A DNA stretch of 64,000 nucleotides from Tubulanus polymorphus. Its lineage: Eukaryota; Nemertea; Palaeonemertea; Tubulaniformes; Tubulanidae. A model generated the notes under the pieces. The model had not been told where the DNA came from, searched no databases, and worked only from the letters and a program-made list of their open reading frames with translations. Positions 35,806 through 47,800 of the stretch are shown piece after piece. Both the position numbers and the translations under genes were made by a program. The stretch spans positions 8,685,001 through 8,749,000 of the forward strand of contig NC_134025.1 of NCBI RefSeq assembly GCF_964204645.1. The letters are read 5' to 3'. The first letter of the stretch is position 1. The number at the start of each line of letters is the position of its first letter.

Positions 35806-38800
35806 CTGGAAGAAAAAATGATTTTTAACAATCCAATAGGTCAGAAAATTAAACCATTTCTCAGTCATAAATTCTTACCATTTCTTTCTTTCGACGAATT
35901 TCTTCCAAACGTTTCTGTTTTAGTTTCTCTTCCTCTTGAAGAACAATGCGTTTATTTTCTTCTTGTTCCATTCGCTGTTTCTCTCGAATTTCCTAAAAAA
36001 TTTTGGAAGTGTGAGAATGAAATAAGTGTATTGCACATTCCTTTAAAAAACTTTCAGATTGCAACATACATTTTGGTTGAAACGATTAGAAATTAAATTT
36101 ACTTTTAATCAAATTTTCTAAATCAAAACAAATTCAAGCAAAATCTTATTTAGTTCCTAAATCAAGCAAAAACAGTTAACAAGCGCATTTTCATTGAAGC
36201 AAATATCTTTGTAGTACAGGCGAAGTTTGTCTCATCAGGGGACTAGCATTTCTGATTATCAACATCAAAAATGAATGAGAAAAGATTCAAATATATATTG
36301 GTTAGAATATGTCACATTTGCTAGGTTCATGGACATCATTATATATCATCAGTCATACATAAGGAAAAAGATGCTGAATTATTGTTAATAAGTGCAATAG
36401 AAGTAAAGACTGGATAAGGTTAGTAATTTCGAATAAAGCTTGTAGTTAATAGGAAGGCCTAACATATAGCTTTGGCACCCTGTACTACTGACACAGGCTT
36501 GACAAGAAACACTACAAGCACAAAGCAGCAAATCAAAACAATAAAAGTGCTAAGTTATTATGAAGTAAAAAGGACACAACACATAAACTGATTCAAAGCG
36601 AGGTACAGTATTAGTAATCAGTGTTAGAAGTATCTACATGATCAGTCAGAATGCTTAATATTACTCATGAATGATTTATTGGTACAAGATGCAAATTAAT
36701 GATTGCTTAGCTTCAATTACATCTAATAGATTTCTTACACGAATCTGCACCAAAAGTAAATCAAATTATTCTCATTAAAAGCATAATTTCAAGTTAGCAC
36801 ATTTGGATTGTTAGGTGTTTGTATGTATGAGGTATTGCAGATTTTTGTTGGATTACTCAATACAAACTGCCAATAGTGTTAATAATGAATCATCTAATTT
36901 GATTCTGTTTCTGTTTGAAGAACAATCATTCTGCTGATTCGTGTGTTTATACTAACGCTAACCTCATGGAACGACATGCGAGGTGCATCAAGTTGTCCCC
37001 CTACCCTCTGTTTACGAAGCAATGCTTCGTGTTCTCGCTCTTGACGCTCATGTTTTCGCTGGAGACGCTGACGTTGCTCTTCGCGTTCCTGGTCGTACAT
37101 TTGCAACATACGTTCGTGCCTGAAAACAACACCAAAATTAGATTTCAAGTTGGCTTTAAATAAATTTTAAAAATAATAAAATAAAGATCAATTCTTGTAT
37201 GCCAATTGGAATATTAAAGTTTTACCTTTCTTGCGATTCCTTCTCAATTTCGATATCTCGGATCTTCTCTTTTTCTTCCTGTTGTTTTCGCATTATCTGT
37301 GACTTTTCCAGTTCCTCGATAATCATTCCCGTGAACTTCTGCCGAGTCTGCACAACAAAATGCACATGAAAAATCAGAGATTCATATAAACTACAACTAA
37401 CAAATTCAATTGAAGGATATCTTACCTTAGCTTTATCAAGAATATCATGATCATTATCGTCTTCATCATCATCTTTCTCCTCAGCTTCTTTGACTCGTCG
37501 TTGAAATTCTTGTTCAATTCGTAAATGCTGCAAACGTGACAATTCCTCATTTGTCAAATGTCCTTTTGCTTGTAGCTCAGCAATTTCACGTTCTCTGATT
37601 AACCATGAGTCTCTCTCCCGTTGTTTGGCTTCTCGTTCCTTCTCCTCTTTCTCCCATGGTGATGGCGAAGCAGGAGCCTCTGGTAAAACAATCCGCAGTT
37701 TCGCTTGTGATTCGTGGGTATTGATTGTTTTAAATCTATCAGCTGAATTATTTGAGCTATATGGTGGATAAGTTGGGCTCAATTTGTCAAAGTTAGATTG
37801 TGGAGCCATTGATGGTGGTTGGTACCGCTGATTTTCAGGCAAACGCTTTCCATACGGATCATCGATATCATGCTCGTATTGGTACGCAGTTGGAGGAGGT
37901 GGTGGGGGTGGTAGATCAGGAACTTCTTGATTGATGTGCTCATTGTTATCAGGGGGAGGTGGTGGTAAGTGATCAGAGGGAGGCGGTGGGAGATCTGGTG
38001 CCTCATTCGTTTTTTCAGGAAATGTCTTAAATATTACACGAGGCTCGTAATTATATGCCGATGGTGACCTCGGTATCTGATTATCTTGATTATACAATGA
38101 AGATCTGTTCTCACTTGGAGGGCGTTTGCTACCAGAAGACAATCTATATTCTGGCTCTCGTCGTTGTTCTACATTTCCATTCATTCTCAATTGTGGCTGA
38201 CCATAACTAAACGGCTGCTTATCACCTTCATAGAAGTGAGGTTGGGTTCGTGTGTGGTCAATACTTAACTTCGGTATCTCATGTTGAGTAATCTTAGGCA
38301 TATCTGGCTTTTGTGCAACTTTTGGTTTTGGAGGTGTAGTCAGTGCTCTTTCCTTATTCTTTAGTTGGAAGAAAGGCGGTGTCATTTCTCTGGATAAAGG
38401 TTGCGTATTCTGATAGAACGAAGGTTGTGTGAATTCATTTTTTTTGCGAGGTACATCGAATTCATCTTCGATTCGACGCATTGAGTCCTGACGAGCAGTT
38501 TGCCCTTGGGGTTCATGACGATAACCAGTGGCCGGGTCAGGTTGGTTCTCTTGCGACGGAGGTGGTGGATAATAATTTGGACTGCGTTGGTCATAGGTCG
38601 GACTTTGAGGTATTTCAGGTCTGTTATTATAGCTTTGACCAGCTGGCTCTTGGCGTAACGCATTCTGTGATTGATTCATATAATTGGGATTAATCTGCTG
38701 TTGCTGGTAATAACTATCAGGTCGACCTCCTTGATTGGCAAAGTCAGATCTGATGCTCTGATTAGACACATCGTGTGGTGGCTGGTCATTGTACTTTTGG

Positions 38801-41800
38801 TGCCATTCTTGCATTTTTGGATTCTCTAGTTCATCTGATTTTGGACGATATTGGTTCACATCAGTACTATTGTCTTGGTAGCGGGAACGTGGTCTATCAT
38901 GTTCTGAATTGACTGGTGGTCTGCTGTTGCCATACGGGTCATTATTACGCATATTTACGTCACATCCATAGTATGGTGCGTTTTTATCAATGCCGGCATT
39001 TGCAAGGTTTGGATTCGATTTCGAAAATTGGTTATCTGGTCTTCTTGTGTATTCATTCTGTAGTTGTTGTTGTTGTTGATGTTGGTGGTATTCACGAGGT
39101 AATGTACTAGACGACTGATTTCGTTTACGAGATTCCTCATGTTCGACATCGCTATCGAGATTTGATGTAGATTTTGATCGATTTGAAGCATCTCTAGATG
39201 ACTGTGATCCATAGGCTGGCCTAATAATAGGTTGCGGTGGTCGAATATAAGGATCTCGTGGTTCATCATCTGCAAGAGAAGAAAATGACTTTAATATATA
39301 TCCAATGACTCAAGTACCTATTATGCTTAACTGCATTCTTTACTTTATACACTTTCATTATCTAATCACTGATACTGAATTAAATACTAACGCATAAATT
39401 ACCAAATTAAATAACTGAATGAAAAAATTTAATTACTATGAAGAGAATCATGCTACACATTTGGAAACACATGTACAAGAAATAACATAATATACAGTAA
39501 AATTTATATACCCGTCTTTTATATGAACAAAACCTCATGTTTTAGAGATTTTCTTCATAGCCACTGCTACTTATGTTCACTGATAGATCTGGTGAACTCC
39601 GGCTTTTTTCGTCCAACTTTTCAGCCATTGAAATACGCTTTTTCACCGATCCAGACGCACAATGCTGACCTACACTGAACCGACTTTCACATTTTTTGGC
39701 CACAGTGTCTTTCGGTTCCTCGAGGTCGCTGATTAGATCTTTTAATGACCGAGCTTTACGAACACTACTGCTACCACCGAATAATTCCTTACGCGCTTCA
39801 CTGAGTTTTTCAGAAGAACCCTTATACCCACCGCTACTACTTAGCCGTTGTAGCCGACTACGCGAACTGTCATTATTACTACTAGCACCACCAAAATTAA
39901 GTTTTAAATCTTTCATAGATTTTGACTTAGTTTTTAACAGAGCCATATTACTAATACTTGGAACACCTGTAATGTCTTTCTTAGAAGGTAAAACGTCACT
40001 GGACAGGTCAATGTCCATTAAAACACGATGTCGCCATGAATTACCACTTTCCGACGCTCGGCGATTAGCATCGTTTTTATTATTGTTAGTAGTTTTCGAT
40101 AATATTCTCGCGGATGTTTCTGAGTATTTTCGAACGGGTAATCGTGAATATTCATTTTGAACGATCGGTTCATTTGTAACACGAGCGACGGGGCGAGCTT
40201 TATTTACAATCACAGCATCAACGCTATCTGATGAACTTATTTCCCTTTTAGTGTCTTTATCTCGAGAACGCCTCCGCCGGCGTTTTGAAGCTGTTTCAGT
40301 TGGTGTTATTGATACCGGAATTGACGATATACTGTGCCGCACTATAACAGGACGTTGAACATTGCTAAGATTTATTGTTGCACTAGACCGAAAAACACTA
40401 TCGGATAAATCATCAAATGCACTTGAAATTTCAACTTTTGGTTCATCATTTTTTGGTATTGGATCAAAGTCAGTGTCAATCAAATCAAATGCTTTTTCAG
40501 CTGTTGATTTTTCAAAATCGACAGCTCCTAACTCAGCAAAGAGTTTCACCTCCTCAGGCTCTGGTGTTGGTTCCCGTTTTAACACAGGAGCAGGCTCAAT
40601 ATCCAGTTTTTTTGATGACAAGTTCTTCATTGATTGTGAATGGAATCTAGAAAGTGAATTTAGTTCAGCACCGACTACAGGCTTTATTTGTTTCTGTTGA
40701 TCAGCAACCGGAATCAGAGTAGCTTCAATCTGCTTTAATTTTGATTCTGATAGCAACGGTTCAGTTTTCATCGCTTGAACTTCAAATTTTTGACTTAAAC
40801 TTTTCAATGTTCTTGATCTAATATTACTCATGGCTTGTCTGTCAAGTTTATCATCTTCGATCTTCCGTTTATCTTCTTCACTTTTTGGCACTCGACTTTC
40901 AAGTATTTTTGTTAAGTCTTTTAATGAACCAGATTTAATTCTACTCAATGTAGCTTCAGCTTGTTTATTTTTTTTTGCTTCAACTTTTTGATATCGCTGT
41001 TCCATCATCTGTGTCAAATCTTTAAACGATTTTTCCTTTGGTTTTGCCTTAGCTTCATCAGCTCCTGTTTTCACCATCCACTTTTCAACTACCCTAGTTA
41101 TGTCAGAAATATCACCCGATTTCACAAGAACCTCCTCATCTTCATCAGACCCAACTTGTTTCAGTTCATCAGCTTTTGGAATATCATTCAGATCAACATT
41201 TTCCATGTTTTTCCATGATCTTGATAAATGACGTGTAAAATAACTGGTTTTTCTTCGAGGATAAGCAGATTTTAGCTCGGATGGTTGAGATTCAGTTGAC
41301 TTAGATATATCTTTACTCTCAGTAGCAAATTGTTCACTTTCACTTTTTGGCATTCCTTTATCCGAGGCCTCTTGCAAGACACCAGTTATTTTGGTTTCAG
41401 TGACAAGGTTATCTATATCAAGTGTCTGCTGAGACATTTTCATGGCCTTTTCTTCTGTAGTTGGAGAAGCTACTTTAACAGCATCATTTGTTGTATCAAG
41501 AACACTTAATTGCTCAGAGGAATCTTTTGCATTTGATTCTTTAGAGCAGGATATAGAGGAATTTACTTCAACATGAGTAGTTTCATCTATTGGAACACTT
41601 GAAGACACATCATGCTTTATTTCACATTCAATTTGAGGTTCTTCCGATACAGTAATAACAGACTTGTCTTCGAAGTCTGTATTGCGATGAACCAAGGACG
41701 TCATATCATTAGAACTTAAAGATTTTGAATTTTCTACAGAATGTACCATATCACTTGTTTCAGGGCCATTATCCTTTTTAGAACCACGAAAGCTGAAAAA

Positions 41801-44800
41801 CGATGGCTTGCTTTCTTGATTCGATTTGGTGTTTGAAGATTCTTTTTCATCTTGAGGTTGAGCATCTTTGATGTTAAAAAATCCTTTCACACTTTTAATT
41901 ACTTTAGACATAGCACCATCTTCATTGCTTTGAGCATTAGGTTGGGTGGAATCATTGGTGATTGATTGACTAACAATGCAATCAGGTACATTTGATTCAT
42001 CAACTTGTTCCCTTAGTTCAATTGAAGATATTTCATCAATCGTGCTCTCAACTTTTGATCCATCAACTTGTTCACTTAGTTCAATTGAAGATATTTCATC
42101 AATCCTGCTCTCTACTTTTGATCCATGAACTTGTTCTCTTAGGTCAATTGAAGATATTACAACAATCTTGCTTTCTACTTGTGATCCATCAACTTGTTCT
42201 CTTAGGTCAATTGAAGATGTTTTATTTATCTTGCTTTCCACTTCGTCATCTTTTTGTTCAACTTCTCCTCTTAGGTCAATGGAAGATGTTTCATTTATCT
42301 TGCTTTCCACTTTGTCATCCTTTTGTTCAGAAACATTTGTGATTATACCAGTATCCTCCGAAAATTTAGTTTCAACAGGCGTTGCAGGCAGTTTTCTGCC
42401 ACTGGACCTTCGTCTGATCCTTGATTTATCCTCACTCTGCTCCAAATGTTCAGGTTTTTTGTAACTATTTTCATCTTGACTACTCAAATTTCCTTGAGGT
42501 AGTGTATTACGCTTTATTTCATTATCATTCGATATTTCTAGATTTTCATCTTCATTGGCAGAATTTCTATGTGGGCGTCTTCTGCGAATAGGCTCACTAC
42601 TTTTCTCAGCCACAGGTGGTGTATTATAATCAGAATGTTTTAAATCTTCTTCTCTACCAGTAGATTTTCTTTGAGGGCGACGTCTTTGAGGCTTTCCCAC
42701 ATTGTCATTCGATATTGTTTCCATTGGAACAGAACCTTCCAAATTGACATTTTTTACCATATTCAATACCCCAATTTCAGACTCCTGTTGTGAGGATGAA
42801 TCAACAAGGGTGTCATTTACAAATGACGGTGCACTTGGCTGAATCTTTTCATCGCTTTTACTTGCTCGTGTACGCCATCTTCGTGGCAGTGTACCGGCTT
42901 TCAATGTATCATTCATTGGATCCACTTTTTTGCCAAGCCCTTCATTTTTTGCGAATGAAATACGTCCTTGCGGCAATGTACTGTCTCTAGTTTGAACTGC
43001 TTCCTGTTTAGACGATAGAATACGTGTTCGTTGTAGATTTTCCTTAGACTTATATTCATCCATTGATACCAAGTTTTCTGAATCGGAACGAAATCTTGAT
43101 TTGGCAGGAATTGATTTTTTTGGCGGCGAATCAACATCAGCTTTTTGCTCAAGTGACTTCAAACGATCCTTTAAAGATAATCCAACAGAAAAACTAGATT
43201 TGCCTGATGCAATAGATTGAGCACTTTTTGCACTCTCTTCTTCGAAATGATGAACTGAATGTCGGAGAGACCTTCTTTTTGATACATGATCCTGTGATTT
43301 GGGCTGCTGGTCACTTTCAGCTTTATCAGTTGTATAAAGCGATCTCAAACGCATTTTTAGAGATGGTATATCAGTCTGTATTTTTTGTTCTTTGGCTTTG
43401 ACATCTGTTACAGCACTTTTAGCAGCTTCATCTTCAAAAAGATGGATTGATTTACGTAAAGAACCTCTGGACACTACATCAGTTTTTTCAGGTGAAGTCT
43501 TTTTCACTCTCAGAGTTACAATTTCTTTTTCACTGTCAGCAGCATCTAAAGATTCAAACTTTTTGGCAAAATTTTTAAGTGAGCCGGGAGGTTTACGTCT
43601 TTTGTCTTTCTTTTCTGGCGGAGGTAATTTCCTATTTTCAAAGGCTTTTGCTTTGTCTTGAAACGACTTTGATGCACTAATCAAATCAATAGGCTCATCA
43701 TCATTTGCAATTATGTTATAAATAGCTTCAGAGTATTCAGGTGAATGATTTATTGTACTCAATCTTGCAGACGATTTCTCTATTTGAGTTTCAGGACAAC
43801 CAGAACTGATCTTGCTTGGAATCAAATTATCACTTTCACTTTTGGCAGCTGGAACATTGATGGGTTTTTCAACTTCAGATTTTCGCCTCACTCTTTTTAC
43901 ATCATCAATATCATTGTCCATTTGTTCCTGAAATTTATCAGCAAGACCTTGCAGTCCTTTTAATTTTGGCTGAGATTGCTTGTCATCAGTAGCTATATCA
44001 TGTCTTCTTGGAGGAGCCACAAAAACCTCCCCATCAGAGGTATCAGGAGCTGATTTCATCTTACCAAGAGATATCTTCCTTACAGGAACAGAAACTTTGG
44101 CTTGTTCCTCCAATCCATTTTCCTTGTGAGCTGTTTCAACATTTGTTTCACCAACTTTTGTAGTGATATCTACATTCAGTTCAATATGTTCATGAGATTT
44201 AGGAGATTCCTCAGTGACTCTTTCTTTATCTTTTCTTATAGGTGACTCTATAATTCCTCCAAGAATCTCTTTACTTAAACATTCTAGTGGCTGACTTACC
44301 AATTTGCTATCAGTAATTTCAGGTTCAGTTTTTTTCACTTGTGCAAAGTCTGAAATGAAATTTTCAGGTTTCATTTGCACTTCCTGTTCGTCGATAACAT
44401 ATGAAGAGTTCTTTTCAGAAGTTGCATCTTCACTGTTGTCAGTTTCCACCTTATCTTCTATGAATTTGCCATCATCATAACCAGAATACATATCAAAACC
44501 ATCTTGTTTTTGGATGCCAAAATTCCTTCGGTCGAGACTTGTAGTTTTCCAAGAATTGTCACCAACTGAACTCGTAAATGCATGTCTCTGTGAGTTCATT
44601 TGTCTACGGTCTAAGCTCCCATAGCTTGAAAGTGATTTTACTTTATCACGAGGTGAATAACTACCAACTGTAGCTCGTTTGTCATTTTCTTCGAATTTCT
44701 GAGTTATGTTTTTCAAAGAGCCAGATGGAACTACTTCCAAATTGCTAAGTCTAGAGGAGCTTAAAGATGAACTTTCCCGGGATTTTACTTTATGATCTCT

Positions 44801-47800
44801 CTCTTCACATGCTTGTTTGATATTTCTCAAAGATGTGCTAGCAGATCTTTCAGCACTACTAAGTCTTGGAGAACTTGATTCATAGTCACCAGCTCTCTTA
44901 TCTCGTTCTTCATATAATTTAGTTATATCCTTTAGAGACCGAGATTTCATCTTATTCAGACTCCTATTATCTGCATTGTTAGAACCATGACTTCTACCTG
45001 GCTTTTGCCTGAGCACAACTTCTCCTTCAGCCGCTTTCTTATCATTGGCTTCAAACGAATTTGTTAAGTCTTTCAATGATTTAGATTTCCACAAACTACC
45101 GATTTCGGAATGGGTACTGATTGATTTCTTTGGTTTGATATCTGCAGGCACCTTGTCCCTATCAACTAATGTCTTCGGGTGTTTGCTGGCTTTTTCAACC
45201 TCTTCAAAACTCTGAGTCAAGTCTTTTAATGAGCGAGATTTGCTCATACCAAGTGATGATAGAATACTGGCCATTTTTTTAGGCTTTGTTTTATCTGCTT
45301 CAGCTTCAGTAGTTGAATGAGGAGCTGTGTTTTCAAAAACATCTCTTAGTGATTTAGTTCGTCTCATTGCTCCAAGTTCTTTTTCTACATAATTCCTTTC
45401 AGCAGAAATAGAATGTCTGCCTTCTGAACCTTTCAAAGATTTGACAGGTGTCATTGGACTTGTCAGTCTATGGGCCTTTTCATTGATATCAATAGGAACT
45501 GTGCTGAGTGAAAGTGGTCGAGAATTAGATGCTGAAGGTATATCTGACGACACATTTCCTGTGCTTTTCAATCTACGATCTCGAAGAACTGGTTTTGTTG
45601 CTACTGGAGGTGGACATTTTTCTGAACTGGTGGTGTTTTGCTTCAAAATGGGTTTCACTGGCATGGTTGGCTCATTCACGCGACTTTCAGCTTTTTGAAT
45701 CATATCAGATATAGATTTGCCTCTGGTTCTCAAGGCTCTTATGTCTCTTACTCCTTCACTCACTTTGCGAACACGCTCAACAGCCAGGGCAGGGTCTGCT
45801 TTGCCTTTGTCCCAAGACTCTAGATTAGTGATGAAGGAGCCGCGACGGTACTTTAACCCTAATTTGTCAACTCGGTACTCCATGTTATCATCGATATCAT
45901 CATCACGATCACCATCATCAGGTTGACTTCCAGAAAAGGCATCGTCGATTAACTGTTCTTCAGACACAACTGAAGCACTATCTGAGCCATAGACATCACT
46001 TCTGTCCGAACTTTGACCACTTAATTTTCTATTTGTACTGAAACCGCTGTCAGAATGATTTTCATTACGATCTGTTTCTTTTTCAGTAACAATACTGTAT
46101 TCCTGTCGTGGGCTTCTTGGATTGAATGAACTATATTTTTTTGAATTATCAGCTGGGCCCTTGTCAGTGATTTCATATTTTGTATTCTCAATATCCCCAA
46201 CATGAACTGGCACATTCGTGACCTTCAAAGGCATCATTTTAGGTGGTGAAGAAAGTTGCCGATCGATTTCATCTTTTAATCTTTGTTCTTCCTCAGTCAA
46301 CTCTTCATCACTGAAGATATCGCTTAAGTTATTTGCAGCAAGGTGATCACTGTTGCCTTTTACCTCTTGATTTGGCCTCTGATGTTCTTCATTGAGAATG
46401 TCAATTTGTATAATATTTTCTTTAACTAAAGCATCATTGTTGGATTCTTGATTGCTATCAGGTGATGGCATTTCCTTGTCGGAACTCCTATTTCTGTCGG
46501 TTATGGTGGAGATTTCCTTATCTTCATCCGTCAATTGAGCCTCATCTAAGTAGATTACCTCCTCCGATTCAGAATTTGGTTCATGGCAGCATGGTAATAA
46601 TGTGGAATTTTCAATGGGATCAGCTGTTCCATCAAACGAAGGCACTAGTTCATTGATGGAATATTCTTTCATCATTCTAGTTTCAGCAGTAATGACAGGT
46701 ATTCTTTGTAAGTCAATATCACAGTCAGTTTTGTCAAAGCATTTGACTTCAGCAGTAGAGTGAGTGTCTTTCTCAGACAATTCACTCATATCACAGACTG
46801 GTAAGCAAGGAACAGACTGCCCCAAAACATCAATTTTACTTTCATCATAAACAGCTTCATAATCTAAGTCTTTCCCTTTCACAAGATCATTTCTAAGGTC
46901 ATATTCATTCTTTGGCTCACTAGATTCATTGGCAGTACAATGAATCAAGTCACCATTTACAGCAGCTTCCTGATTGATACCTGCAGAGTGATCATTTGAA
47001 ACCAATGTCATCTCAGAGGAAAAATATTCTATATCATTCTTAGACTTTGCCTTTTTAATTTCCTTTTGTTCATCATCTTCCAAGATTTCACCAAAATGCA
47101 TAGATTTATCCTCTGATTCATTTGTCAAACTGCTATCATCTTTCATTTCAGATAGATTGGATCCTTTTCCAAGATCGAATAAATCTGATAACCTCTGCTT
47201 AAGTACACTATCCTCAGAACTTGTCTTTGAATGCACTTTGTCTGTGTTGTCTGTATCCGCTTTTTCAAGATTGAGCAGATCCGACAATTTTCTTTTCAAA
47301 GGGAATTTTTGTGGGGTTGTATTTAGCTTTTCATCTTGGTCACTTTTTTCACAAAACAAAGGCGTCTTATCTGATATAGTAACATTATTCAGCTCATTTT
47401 GTTGGCAGGTAACTGCTTCTAATGTTTTACATTCATTCTGATTTGAATTAGGCATAGCATTCTCTGATGACTTTTTGCGGTTATCACGGAATTCAAAAAA
47501 CTTTGAAATTTTTACTGATATAGATTCATCTTCAATCATAGTTTCTGTATCACTGGCTTTTGATTTATTTTGTTTTGCCAGATCACCTGAATGGTCAGGA
47601 AGATTAATATCCCCGGAATCTTCAATTCTTTTACCTAATATAGCATTATTTTCTGGCAAACTATTGCTCTCCTTTGCAAAATTTGATGTTTTATCATCAA
47701 TATTATCATTTATCAATTGAGAATTATCATTTTTGCCATCAGTGCCAAAACTGAAGAAGTCTTTTATCTTATTTACGAAACTATCCTCTCTTTCTGGGTC

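Noticed and set aside
39696-40160. 154-codon plus-strand open frame opposite the giant exon, with several similar ones between 39.7 and 47.9 kb
   Set aside because: They are antisense shadows of the minus-strand giant frame: their Ser/Leu/Phe-rich composition is what the reverse complement of Ser/Lys/Glu codons gives, and none has splice or start support.
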